This document shows positions 12,322 to 24,896 of a DNA stretch of 64,000 nt, one piece after another. A program made the position numbers and the translations under genes. Under the pieces are notes generated by a model, which was not told the DNA's origin, did no database searches, and saw nothing but the letters and a program-made list of their open reading frames with translations. The number at the start of each line of letters is the position of its first letter. Position 1 is the first letter of the stretch. Source of the DNA: Arthrobotrys musiformis (lineage: Eukaryota; Ascomycota; Orbiliomycetes; Orbiliales; Orbiliaceae); NCBI GenBank assembly GCA_036971715.1, contig JAVHJL010000010.1, positions 1,240,001 through 1,304,000 on the forward strand, read 5' to 3'.

Positions 12322-13081
12322 ATGCCACGGCCACCGTCAACGTCGTCGCCAGACCCACCGCCGGCAGAGTACCCCCTCCCATTCCTCACCGACCCCACCG
12401 CCACAACACCCGCTCCCACCACCACCCTCCCTTACCGTCTAAACCTCCACCCCATCTCCCGCCTCACAATCGCAAACATCTTCGCTTTCGCGGCTGTATT
12501 CATCCCGACTACGATACGAACGGCACATATCTCCTCCCTCATCTACCGTGCCGAAAACGCGCATCGTCTACCGGAGACGAAGGGGGACTGGTATCATTAC
12601 CACCGGGCTAAAAACCACTATGCTGCTTCGCGAGGGTTAGCGGAGGGGTTCAGGAAGGCTGGTGGGGTGTGTGGGTATGTTAGTTTATTTCTGGTGGTGG
12701 AGGGAGGGGTTGATGCTTGGAAAGGGGGGGTGGATTTTGTGGGGACTGTGGTTGCGGGAGGGGTTACCGGGGGGGTTTTCTCTGTTCTTCGTATGTTTGC
12801 CCCCTTTTTTTTTTCGTTTGGTTTTGTGGGGTTATTGATGGGGTTTGGTAGGGAAATTACCGTTGCCGACGAAGGCGCTGGTTGTGAAGAAGGGGTTGTG
12901 GTATGGATTTGTGTATGGAGTTGCGCAGGATGTGATGCTTGCTATGAGGGGGGAAAGGGTGTTTTGGATCGACCCGTTTGTGAGGAGGGGGAGGGAGATT
13001 GCGATGAGGGGGAAGGAGGCGAGGAGTGGTGCTGTTGGTGCTACTGGTAGTGCGGGGGCTGGTGATAGTGCAGATCGGTGA
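12322..13081 (+). CDS. Tim17/Tim22/Tim23-family mitochondrial membrane protein, TIMMDC1-like
   Basis: Two exons, 12322-12790 and 12852-13081, joined over a 61-nt intron (donor GTATGT), encode 232 residues. After a Pro/Thr-rich N-terminus come a hydrophobic segment (NIFAFAAVFIPTTI), a polar RAENAHRLPETKGDWYHYHR stretch, and a Gly-rich pair of membrane helices (GGVCGYVSLFLVVEGGVDAW, then FVGTVVAGGVTGGVFSVLR) typical of the Tim17 family. The spliced LPLPTKALVVKKGLWYGFVY continues the last helix region. Members of this family form import translocases or, like TIMMDC1, help assemble respiratory complex I in the inner membrane. The assembly-factor comparison is tentative. The Gly-rich helices are concentrated just before the intron, so an unspliced model would replace the last helix with a false tail. 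Confidence 0.65.
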
Positions 13082-13530
13082 GGGGTATTGAATAACTAAT
13101 AAGGAAGCAGGTGGAATGCTCTTCCTTTACGATGGACATTGGAGACAGGCTTTTAAGGATTGTCTCATTTGGTGGGATTGCAAAGAGGTCTCTTTAGATG
13201 CAGAGCCTTTTTGGGTCATCCTTGGAGTCGATCTACGGGAATATACTTGGAACATAGGTCGAGGAGGGCAAGACCGAAGGGCTCGTCGAGGGTCGGAGGC
13301 AAAATTTACAGCTGTATTATATGAACATGTATACCCGCTTCATTGGGTATCTTTTTTTTTATCCCGAGGCGAGCGGACTTATGACCTTATGGGATTTTGT
13401 ATATAGATATTGGATTTACCGTCTTGAGTAAAGGGCTTCGAGACGGTTTAAAATTGAACATAATTATTCTTGGTTCCTGCTTTGCATATTTGACGGGCTT
13501 TACTCTTTGGGTTCTGCCCCTGTACCGTCC

Positions 13531-13553
13531 TGCGTGATCTGAGTACGAGACCT
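13531..13553 (-). repeat. Dispersed repeat, partial copy in reverse orientation
   Basis: Read on the minus strand this begins TCTCGTACTCAGATCACGCA, one or two mismatches from the core of the family in its first 13 bases. Confidence 0.4.
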
Positions 13554-13782
13554 CGGCAATATTAATAATCCGTTGCCCCTTTCTGGATATTTATATAATT
13601 ATTTGGTAGGGCCGTATCTTTTGGTGGGCCGAATTACGAGATAACTAACGAGAATTCGGCCCGTTCAGTTGTAGACCTAGGTTCGTATATAGATAGATAT
13701 GTCGACTAGTTCGAACCTTCCTTGGATAAATCGGTAGGATATCCATATACGTAGTAGATAGTGGGGCTAAGAGACAGAACTG

Positions 13783-13815
13783 GTCTCGTACCCAGACCGC
13801 ACGAAGAGTGACCGA
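13783..13815 (+). repeat. Dispersed repeat, best-preserved copy
   Basis: TCTCGTACCCAGACCGCAC followed by GAAGAGTGACCGA. It shares GAGTGACCGA and the downstream ATCTA/TATCTC spacing with the copy at 58983, which suggests that the element extends beyond the core. Confidence 0.6.
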
Positions 13816-15160
13816 ACGACGAAGCTACGTATCTACATTTAAATCGGAACCCTATCTCAATTCACTAGGTGTTTATTTATTTATATCGATAGGTATCCAA
13901 GTGCATAATAGACCGGCTGACCCTTTTCGCGTAGTCATGGTTAACCACGTGCATTTGGGAATTACTAGTTCGTATTCGTATTCGTGAGGTATGTAAAATG
14001 AGATAACATATGTAATATTATAATGGTAAGGAAATATTAATCTTGAGATACAAAATCATACTTTTGCTAAAGAGAAATCCTGTCTCGATCGAAGCATTGT
14101 TCCAGTATCTCGATGCTTTCAAAATCCAATGATATAGCTGCAATGAAGGATTTTTGGAATTAAGGCAAGATATTCAATATCGACCCCCCAGGGACGAGAC
14201 TAGTCCACCCTCATCAATAGAATATCTGTAGTTTTTTGTGTTTGTATTTAAACTAGCAGTGCTTGTCAGGGAAATCCTTGGTTACGAGACTGGGGAAATC
14301 CAAAGACATCCGACAAAAGAAAAAGCGCAACAGGTATAGGGGGATTTATACTTTCTAAATATATACATTAGTGCTCTTTACAGTCCCCAGTCCCAGATAT
14401 CTATAAGTATATGTAGGATGGCTATTGCAACCACACGTGTACAAGTGCAAAAAACGCTAATACTATCCCCGGGTCCGTTCTGTTAGCTGCTTTGGCCCAA
14501 AAGGCTACATTTGATATATTCAACTGACTTTTTTTGCCTCCGGCGCCGTGCATGTATTGAAGCTAAGAATTGATTGCTTCGAAGCTTCCCCGCTGCCGGC
14601 ACCCGCTCACAGTTCATAACTTTAAAGCCCATAAAGTATACCGGTTGGTTACTTTAGCGCCACCATTCAGAGTGTACCCAAAAACTCAGTCGAGAAATAA
14701 ATCTTGCCTTTGATTTAAGAAATCAATCAGAATATAGCCTCGATATCAGAATAGTGTTTGCATGGAATTAAAGCTTCGAAAGTTGAGTTAGCCACGCTGG
14801 TCGAGATGTGGCGTTGCAGTTGTTGGTGGCGCTTTGTTTGTTACACGCGTAAAGTGGCTTGGCTTTCGCCTGGCAACGGGGTTCAAACAAAACACAAAGC
14901 CCGTTTTTGCGCCATCCTTACGACATCTCTCTCTCAACACCAATAGCTCGAGTCCCGGAACGACTTCCACCCTTCTGGACGAATCACCTCTCGACGAACT
15001 TGTGATAGATTCGTACTGGCTATTTACTATCCTTGGTCATATCCATCTTTCCTTTTCTTCTCTCTATTGCCTCGACGCAGGCCGAATTGGACTCGAGATT
15101 TGGGCCTGATAGCTATAGCTAATCAGGCTTCATGGTTTCACGAGACAGCAAATAACAATA

Positions 15161-16494
15161 ATGTTACAAAAACTCTCCCGCGAGAGCTTACGACTCAATC
15201 CTCAACCCGATCCTCGCGCGAACGGTCAAATCATTTACGAAACCTCCAAGCAAGTCAAAAAAGCATACAATAAAAGGAAAGGGACGTCCATATCGGAAGC
15301 CGAGAAGAAGCGAATCGAACGGATAAGGGTACTCGATGAGAGGGCTGAAAAGATAAAACAGAAGGAGCAAAGGAAGAAGGAGAATGCGTTGAAGAGGAAG
15401 GCTAAGGAGGAGAAGGAAGGGCCGACGTTTAAGAAGATTGCGAGGATAACTTCGAGTCAGCCAGAGTTGATCAACTTCTTTGCGGTGAAAAAGCCGGTAT
15501 CGGGTCCTGCTAAGAAGGTGGTTGATTATTCTCTTGATGTCGCTCCAGAGGATCCTCAATCAGAAACTGAGGATTCGGGTGAGATTGCAGGCGAGATCGC
15601 AGGCGTACAAGCTATTGATCCTGAATCGGATGTGGATGAAAAGGAAGATAGATGTGCAGGCGCAGGAGAGGACGAAGATGGGCATGTGACAGTAGAGGCA
15701 AAGGTACGAATTCTGCAAGAAATATGACGAATAGATTCATTGCTAATATTAGTCCACAGATAAAGTCAGGTGCTCTCGCAGAAGTGCCAATTGATGATTC
15801 TGACATCCAACCTGCCTCCCCAACACCAGTAACGAGGCCGTCTCCAACCTTAGTAGGAGAACCAGGCAATGGCGAACTTTCCCTGGGACAAAAAGCTACT
15901 ATGAAGCTCTGCTCCCAATTGTTTTTGTCAAATCCCGACGAAGATTCCGAGAGACTGGACGGGGGAATGTTAGTAGCAGGTGGCTTGCTAGGTGATGCAC
16001 GCCTTCTTCCATCCTCCAGTAATGATATACATGGTACCTTACCACGTGGTATCCTCGATTCATCCCCTCCTTTGCCTGTCTACGCACGAGACATACCCCC
16101 AGAGTCCGAAGAGGAAGAAGCCGAGGCGAAGCGAGAGGAAGATGAAAGAATATTAGAAATACTGCGGGAAGAAACGGATTACAACGACTTTGATGACGAT
16201 TACTATCTAAATGATGATCCGGGATTTGACTACGATTATGCGGAAGGGCCTACGAGTCCTGTTCATGAAGTGGGAGATGAAACATACGGGGACGAGGGAT
16301 TGGACATAGCGGCGAGTGACGAGGCCTATGGGATGGGTCTCTCGGACCCAGAATTCGACGAACTGCATGATGCTTTTGGTGAACACGAGGTTGAGGAGGC
16401 CCGTGCTGAGGATTTCGAACAAGAGTTCGACAGTTCATTTCTATGTCAAGAATTCGAAGACGACATGAGAGAGTTAGAAGAAGACGGTTTCTAA
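15161..16494 (+). CDS. Acidic nuclear-type protein with a PCNA-interacting (PIP) box
   Basis: Two exons, 15161-15703 and 15760-16494, spliced over a 56-nt intron (branch GCTAAT), encode 425 residues. Residues 30-90 are a highly basic Lys/Arg/Glu helix. At residues 100-107 sits QPELINFF, an exact match to the PIP-box pattern Q-x-x-[LIM]-x-x-[FY][FY], with the basic residues VKK just after it, as in many clamp-binding peptides. The C-terminal half is extremely acidic and Asp/Tyr-rich (DYNDFDDDYYLNDD) and probably disordered, ending ELEEDGF. PIP boxes dock proteins on the replication clamp PCNA, so a role in replication, repair or chromatin assembly is a reasonable inference. I do not recognise the family. 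The basic segment plus long acidic tail could also suit a histone-binding or ribosome-biogenesis factor. Confidence 0.75.
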
Positions 16495-19400
16495 AAACGG
16501 CCAAACTCTCCACGTCTCGCCACGAATGCATTTTTAGGAAAGAGGCGCACGATAATACCGTTTGATATGCATTTACTAGGCGTTTTTGTTTTCCCGAGTC
16601 TCGGTCGGTTCGCTGGCGTTTTTTGTCCTATGTTCGATGTTCCGTCTTTTTTTTTCTGTTGCTTTGTCACGATATCATGGAAAAACCGGTTCTTGCATGT
16701 GGTTTCGCCGTTACATTATGCATTTCATGGAATATTATACCCCCCGAATCCATCCCATCCCAACTTCTTTAGGCTTTTGCCGATATCATGAAACGGTTCT
16801 TTCCTATTACGAGCTGAAAGCTTCCTTTTTGTTTAAAAAACGGCTTCGCGAAAACAGGGATAGGATACTTTGCTACAATTATTACCAGATAACAACTTCT
16901 ACAGGCTTCTCCGCGTTTTTCTTCGTAAATGATGACAAGTTCATTTATCGTGCCTTGAGAAAATACGAGGTCGGTCACATGGACCTTGTTTCGAGCCCCG
17001 CAAAACACAACAGCTGTCGATTTGTGGGGACGGGACCAAGGCCTGGTCGCATCACGAAACCTGCATATTCTAGCGCCAGGTTCGCTTTTTTTTTTTTTTT
17101 TCTTCCCTTAAACTCACGAAGAGAAAGGAAGAACGAATTTAGAGGCTGCACGGGACTCGTTGCTAGAATTGGAGCCCCCCAAATTGACAGATGGCTCCTC
17201 CCGTTTTTTTTTTTTGACAGCTGCAGCACGTCCGGGCACGGTTTGCGCTTAAAGCCCAAGCAAAAAGGGTTCCCGTTCCATGATACGGTTTCGCCGTCAG
17301 GTACCTCTCGGATAGTTAACCGTGTGAGTGAAACTCATGTACCCCATTTGTATCGAGATCCACGAACCCGTTGACACAGTCCCCCCTCGTCGCGAAAAAC
17401 ATCAGTGCTCTGCAGGTCCGGAAAAACAGTTACAGGTGTAACCTGACAGCTGAAACGCAGTTCGCATAAATTCTGCAGCTCCGGCGCACGGTTCGTGCTA
17501 GCCTCGAAGGTCCGCTAGTTACTTTACAGTGAATAGAAATAGAGAAAGAGGGAGGCGCTCGGTTGAAAAAAAAAGAGAGGTTTTGTATGCGCCCCTAGGG
17601 AACACGATGAAACATTCTAGATCCGTGTGGTTCCAAATATTGGACGTCAGACGTTGGAAAAATTGTGGAATTTTCCAGCCATGGCGTGCATGTGGCCCCG
17701 GTGGCGACGGTGAGGCTAGGGTTCGAAGAAGACGCCGCCCGGGTGGGAGGAAGGAGATAAGTTGATATCATTGATCATCGATTTGCATTTTTGAGGTCCG
17801 TGCTTTTTAGACAGACGTAGGAAATCGGCGGGAGACTGACATCCCTTTGCGATCGCTTCAGCCATTCGCATCGGCCGGTTAAAAGAGCCAGGTCACTATC
17901 TGGGCATCGAAATGCAACCAGCCATATTAATAATAATATTCGCTTGCACAAAATGTGTGCCCTATACGGGATAATATGAACCTCATGGCAAATATTCCAA
18001 GTTGGATAGGCACGATCGAGGGAGATAGAATTCGGAAAGGCAAAGCCTTCGTTTCTTTTCTTGGTTTTCTTTTTTCGTTTTCTAGTTCTTGATCCGAATC
18101 TACAAGGTGCAAGCTGGTAGCTGCGCGCGGGGTTTTGATAAACCGAATCCTTGTTCGTGGATATAGCACACATGTACATTATGTGAGTGAGAATATATCC
18201 GGAATACGATCCAGGAACAGCCCGGTTCTGGTGGATAAATTAAATTGACAGGAAATGAGCAATTGAGAGAACAGCTGGTCACGAGAAAAGGAAAAACAAC
18301 AGGAACAACAAGGAGATGCAAATACAAATACGAAATTTATAGTATACTCTCAACTAGCAGGTTAGCGCTTCGGATATACATTTCCTTCTTTGAAAACTAC
18401 TTCCAAGATAACCTCAATATATTTCAAGGCAGCAGCAATTCCAGTCTTCTCATTCTCGGAGATTGGGAATGAAAAATTAACAGATTCCATATCCGATGTC
18501 AAAGTCGGGTGGGGGAAGTTTGTAACCCGGGCTTCAGCGGCTGGCAAAGCACATATTAATATAATCTACTAAGCTATGAAAAACCACTACATCAACCTTG
18601 CAAGGATTGATGGCGAGATTCACACAAACAAAACTAGCGAACTGGAAAAAGGGCTGGGATTTTTCCCTCGCGAATTAATATCCCGAGTGCGAGAGAGGGT
18701 CGATAGTATGCTATACTATCAACCATCGATGCAATGCTCCGCAAATGCAGCTAGCTAACAGGCTGGCTAGGCTGATTGACATGGCGGGAACAAGGGCCTT
18801 GGAGTCGTCGGCAAGCTTTCAAGCACACGTGCATGCATAGCCATATGGCCTCTGCCGAAAGCAAGGTTGCTTATACAGTATATGTCCGGATTCTCCGCCA
18901 TTCATTTGCGATTGATTATCTTTGAAAGCGATGTGTCATCGAATTGTGATGATAGCTACTATAGGACGAAGAGGGAAACAGAGACATGCAGGCGGCCAGC
19001 GCGTCCGCCAGGAAATTTCATTCAAGACAAACCAATGAGGAAATTTCCGGTGGTGCAACCTCGATAGGTTATGACATTCGATTCCAAGTAGACCTCTTTT
19101 TTGCTCCCATCTCTTTTGTTTGTTTTTTCTCTCTCTTTTCTTCCCCGCTTATTGCAGGTTGCAGAGCTATATAACGTATGCGCGCAATCTTCGGTGTAGA
19201 TACCTAGATGTCAGACAAGGATTTGATCCCAGCTGGCTGTCATGTAGCTGCAGCATGGCGCGGTATCCAGTCAACTTCTTCAGCCATTACACAACAAAAA
19301 GGACGCTCTCCGCGAGAGGCAGGTTCGGTTTGAACACAATTCCCGTCCTTTCTGAGGCATTCTCGCCCGCCCGTTCAGCAGGATGCATATTATCGGCGGG

Positions 19401-22400
19401 GGACTATTGGTCAGCTCAGCTCGTTGTAAGACAGAACATGCATGCATGGTCAGTTGGAAGAAGAAAATGTCGAGGGGGCAGGGGTCGGAGGAGAGTCTTC
19501 CTATTGGGCATCTTTTGATTCCTGCAGCCTAAGAACAGCTTTTTCAGGGAAACTGGGCAAGACGGCATATGGGGTTTCCCATCTGACCGTGGCTAGGGGA
19601 AGTTGGTACATTCTCAGACACGGCAACCCCAGTACCTCGAGGTCGAGAGGTTCCTAGGGAGTATCTTTCTTTCAAGTTCAATAGGGAAGAGATGGGAAGG
19701 CAAATTTTGCAAACCGTTTCCACAGAGTGGGGCTAGCTAGCTTGCTCCACAAAGTTCACTGATATGCATCAATAAGCTGGCCGAGGGGCAAACTAGGGGT
19801 TCATCGGGATGCAGCTAGCTGTTTTGTATGATCATATACCCACATATGAACAGATGGACATCAAGGCCATAGGTTCGCCACTTTGTGAAAATTGATTTAA
19901 TTTATGCAGCCAAGTCTAGACAATTTATGCTGAAAGAAAACATGGCTAAGCTCGCCGTGTTATAGTGCTATGATCCAGTGGGTACATAGACGCTCTGTGA
20001 CCTGAAATGAATATAATGTACAATGCTTCTTCGTACGTATATGAATCGAGGCATAATTAATATATTTGGGTCATTAAACTGTGTGGCCTATAGTATATAG
20101 AAGCAAATGCGATTTAAGTTGTTTCGCCCGAGGCTATGGGAGTCGACTCGTGGATATCTCGAAGATGCTTTGCCTCTCAGTTGTGCTTTCAGTCCTAATA
20201 CTATAGGCAAGGGATTTAATTTCCCCAAATTAATACCTGGCCATATTATATATTGTAGATTGTATACTATGCTGTTTGGGGCCGTGTATATAAGCGCTAG
20301 TACAATAGCTATAGGAAATTTCGAATCTATATTTTCCACCTAATTAAAATTGTAATATATATTTATATTCGGGCTGCTGGTGATCCATGGATTCTACCCT
20401 CTGGATGTATTGGATATACTCAACGGTTAGTGCGAGTAGAACACAAAGGCTTCCAAATTAAATCTATTTTTGATACGATCTGAAGTTTAAGACGGCCGCC
20501 ATATCCAAAAGAGCTTATGAAAACACAGGCCTGCAGACTTAGAAACCGCTAGCACTATAAACTTCGTTTCTTGCGGGAAGTCTAAAACCTGATTCAACCT
20601 TGCAACGCAACTTCAAACGTTGGAGTTTACTGTCACACTTTGTGAACTCCCTTACGGAGGGCTGCATAAGCGATTTTAATCGAGACAAGACAAACGGAAA
20701 ACGACTCCACGGACGTTTCCTGCCCATGTTTGGAGCTTGGGATCCGGGTATTTTCAAACATTCGGTCCGGTTTCGGGACGCAATAAGACAAAGTCCGCGC
20801 AACAAAACTTGACCATACATTAATTTCTAGCTTGCGAAACAAACGTTGAAAATGACGACTCGAAGTTTCCCTGTCCCCCACATACCGCATCGGCGACTAG
20901 CTGGCAAAGGCAAAAAGAGTTGCCAATCTTCAACTAAAAATAATTGTCTGAAACTTTGGACTTCCGTGAACCGGTTTATGGTTGTCTATGGAGGGATCAC
21001 TGCATACGTCAACTGCTGTACCTCCGCCAAACGACGGACATGTCGAAAGTCATGACTAATAATCAAGCTAACCCAATGGAATTTGCCGTCCATTGAGCTC
21101 AAACTTTGGTAACGTGGAGTAAGCAACCCAAGCTTATACAAGAGATATGTAGCGATTGTCATGATGGGTTTTGCGCACGGTCAAGGCGATCAGATAGTTT
21201 CTTGCGAAAGAAAAACGCTGGGCTTATGCAATTTTGTTTTTTGGTTCTCGGCAAAAACGCTCGGTAAATATTAGAAGCGATCGATAAGGAAAACTTTCCA
21301 GACTTTGGATAGAAGCAGGTATGGATGGGGAAAAAAGAGGTGTGAGATTTTATGAGCCGCATAGCGTTTCGAAGGCATCTAGAATCATGGACCCTGATGT
21401 CTCAAGGGGAGAAGCGATCTATAATTCTGTCATCAGTATAGAAAGATCTAGAGAAGTTTAGATTTTCAAGGTTTTTTTGTTCACCCTTCGACGAAACGGC
21501 AATATTGTCGCAACATCGGCTGTCTCTATATTGGCTATGAGCAACCATGACATATGCAGAGCCAGGACTTTATCCTTGAACCCCTATACCTCGCAAGTGT
21601 ATATTATAGCTTAACTTCAAACACGCTACATTTTCGATACCAATGGTTCGATAATTTCTGCGGTACTTTATCGCCGGCTCTTATTGACACGCTTATAGCC
21701 AATATGAACCCCAGATCTTCGGTATAATTCGGCCTATTATGCATCGACGGCTGTTTAACCTTTGTGTCTTTGTTCCTGCATAATCTATTGCAGAATCGGT
21801 GGTTAACTGAGGCCCGTTATCAATCAGGAGTCGGAAATTCGAGTCAGATGATGCCATGGGCAAACTAGAGGGCTGGCGCCAGGGTTCTAAAGCGACTTGA
21901 AACTCTCACAAGTACAGCTATCACATCCTCAACCCCTCAAGCGGGATGGGGTTTTCCAATTCTTATTGTTGCTGTCTTTTTCACACTGCAAGTTTCATGG
22001 CATTTCCCGCACTTGTTCCTGGTGCATGTTCATGTTTGGGTGAGAGGGGGAGAAGTCTTTACACACTAAGGTCCGTGCTCCCAACTTGGAAAGCCCTCTA
22101 TGTACCAAAGACTTGGTCAAGCGGTAAACGATGAAACAAACCGTTATTGGTGAGCATTTTGGTGAGCGTTATAAAGAAGAACAACGATCCAATCAAGCCT
22201 CGTAAGTCAATAACCCGATCCGGTTCCATGCAGGTCAATCTTCACCGAGTCTTGGCGTCATGGAGAAGTTGTAAAAATAAGAAATAACGTGGTATTTTAC
22301 TCCAATCTAATATCAATCTTCATTAGAAAAAAACGGTCGAAATTTATAACGCGGTTGAAAAATGTGAAGACATGGAGCGGAGGAAGCACCAGAGATGGTT

Positions 22401-24896
22401 AGGATGTGTTTTTGCAAATTTGGTGGACTTGCGACTGTCAATATTTTTTTTTAAAAAAAGAAGACAAATAGAGAAGGAAAAACTTTGAGCACTCACATGG
22501 ACATTGCATAGTTTACTTTGAAGGCTTCTAATGTTGAACCATTATGGTCACATCGGGGTAAATGCTTGCAGCATTCAAAAGAAGGGTGCTTGCTAAGGTC
22601 TGATTAATCCGTAGACATGCTCCTGGGTCCTAGGATGATCGTCTATTATCCGTAGCCAAAGAGGTTGGCAATTTCGCCTTCACCCAGCTGTATGGTTCTA
22701 GTATGCAACAAAGATTGACATGCCCTTTTTGTTGGCCAACCGAATTGTCAACAGAACATCACTCTCCAATTTTCGAGTGACAATCGTCGGGCTATTTAGT
22801 AGCCCACGCAAATGGTGAACCGTGCTTGGTGTGGGAGTTCCAGGAACAAGGGTACAGGGGAGGTCATTCAAAAAAACAAAATGATCCCGTCACCCCATTC
22901 GCACCCACCAGTTTACCGCTTTGGCAGCCAAACTCCATGTGGTAATCCACCCGCTCAAACGGACGCCTGTGCTTTTACCGGAAATACTCAACTCATACGA
23001 AAGAACTCGTGGGATAACCCATGGGTGGGAACCTGGGGGTGACACTCATTTGTGGCTCTAACTAGCCTTTTTCTCCCCTTCCCTGCCTCTGGTAATAACT
23101 CTTTCTCTCTTTTTGCCCTGCATGAAATGACAAAACTTCGAGAAGGGGGACCTCACATAGTGAATATTACATAATTTCGGGTATACATATTCAAAGACTC
23201 TGTAAGATAACCTTCTCCAGGATAGCATGTAAGAAACTCGCGATGAATTGGTGAGCTCAGTATTTGCAATCTTCCCTTGTGCGGTGCACTATGTATCCTT
23301 GAAGATGATCGAATCTAGCTGCGCTGCAGGTTATCATAGAGGATTTCAATCCTATCGGCACGCCAAATCTCCCGTGGAGTACCTAGCCCAATTGCAGTTG
23401 GCGACTGGATGTCATATTCTGCATGGTTTCAGCCGTTCAGGTCTAGCGCTTGCTGCCAAATGGTTGAATCAACCTCAGTCTCTTTCAGAGACGGTTTGGT
23501 TATCGTCTCCACAGGCCACCAAAAGGGTCGGCTTCCCACGGTTTGAAGCCTTTTCTCGAGCAATTTGATTCTCGACGAAAACCGTACCCCAAGTCACAGG
23601 AAGACGGAGACTGTGGGTTTTTTGACGGCAACTCCAACACTATATGTTTTTGGGGCGCCATGTTCGCTCCTTGCCATCATCTAAGCGATGCTCTTAGGCC
23701 GCATGAGGTCTAGTCGGAACCAGCAGACTGAAGTAGTGGTTTGAAGACTAGAGGATTCGGCGACTTAGGGGCACTTTGCGATTGTCTACACGTATTTTGT
23801 TTGTTCAAAAGAACACCTATTCTGACACTTCTTCCTTTGCCGTCTTTTCCATTCTGACGATTGGGAATTGGCGATATCAGATGTCCAAGCTGATGGATTG
23901 TCCGGCCTTCCCTCCAATCACTGGATATTTGATTGTGGGCCGACACAGGATGCCCCTGTTATTTTTTTAACGTTAGCAACCTGGCATGCCCAGTGGGCAG
24001 TCCCAGCCTTGACAGGTCGTTTCTCTGCATGCCGTACGTGCTTCCCCTGTCCCTAGGAGCCTGTCTCCCTGAGGCAGCCGGTTTCCTCTGACCCACCCAA
24101 GCTGGGTCACCGCCTTGGTTTGCTTTTGCTTTTGGCAGTCCCATCCCGCCCCTCATGTGTATTCCATAACTCCTAAATTTTTTCAAATTATTTCAGAAAG
24201 AAGCTTCCGCCGCAAGGTTCGTTTCCCGCTTCAGAAAATCCCTCCCCTGTTGCCGCACTATCAGTTGCCCATATGTTTGATATCGCCAATTCCTCTCTCT
24301 CTTTCTCGCATCTTCAAAATGGCTTCCCCAACTTTGATCCATGACAACGCTTTGCTCTACCGGTCTCCGGGGTTGCAGCAAGGCTTCGAAGCCATACCTT
24401 ACGGGACCAAACTCGGATTTGAGAGAATTCCACTTTCGAAATATCGAAGATTGGATGAAGATACAGGTAATTCTATTCTTTAATGATTTAGAACTTCCTA
24501 ATCCGACATGTTAAACCCAATACTGGCAGAGCTAAACTGGCCTAGGTTATTCGCTTGGTCGTTAAGCGTCTTAATTCGGATCCAAATAATATATCGGTCT
24601 CTAAACGAACAACTGAACCCTGTGGTTTCCTTGAAGTACCGGAGGTGAACACTCCCCTGTGAATGGTCCCGGGGTTCAGCTAGGCAAGAGAACAACCCCC
24701 CTGGTAAGCTCTTTTGCATTGTCGCTGCTCCGTTCTCCGGATCCTGCACTTGCCGGCAAATCGAACCAACCTGGTACCATATTTGCATCTTTCTTTTCGT
24801 AGACTGACGGATACATGTTCAAAAATGCCTTTTGGTGTGGCAAGCTTCAGGGTGGAGAAACCAACGGGCCGAGCGACTATATGACTATATCTTATG
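16495..24896. other. 8.4-kb gene-poor region
   Basis: No gene with domain or splice support. A 262-codon open frame at 16586-17374 is low in complexity, runs through T-tracts and is not credible. Scattered short frames have no homology that I can see. Homopolymer runs occur near 17083-17102 and 22445. The region could hold distal regulatory DNA for the MYB gene, non-coding RNAs or decayed repeats; nothing I see decides between these. Confidence 0.5.
24319..24483 (+). CDS. Possible short ORF upstream of the MYB leader (54 aa)
   Basis: ATG at 24319 lies in a favourable context (TTCAAAATGGCT) after a pyrimidine-rich run, and the frame stays open for 54 codons to TAA at 24481. The peptide (starting MASPTLIHDN, later KYRRLDED) matches nothing I know. 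It could be an independent micro-gene, the first exon of an unrecognised transcript (GTAATT follows ACAG at about 24467), or chance. Confidence 0.2.
   Translation: MASPTLIHDNALLYRSPGLQQGFEAIPYGTKLGFERIPLSKYRRLDEDTGNSIL

Larger units (their letters stand above)
13082..15160. other. Gene-free stretch with dispersed repeats
   Basis: About 2 kb without a supportable gene. It contains one good copy of the dispersed repeat (13783-13815, plus), a reverse-oriented partial copy (13531-13553) and several TACGAGA fragments (near 13540, 14200 and 14284). CT-rich sequence from about 14930 to 15070 probably belongs to the leader of the gene at 15161. Confidence 0.5.

Noticed and set aside
16586..17374. 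262-codon open frame on the plus strand
   Set aside because: It runs through poly-T tracts encoding Phe runs, has no domain, no sensible codon pattern and no splice context; it looks like a chance open frame.
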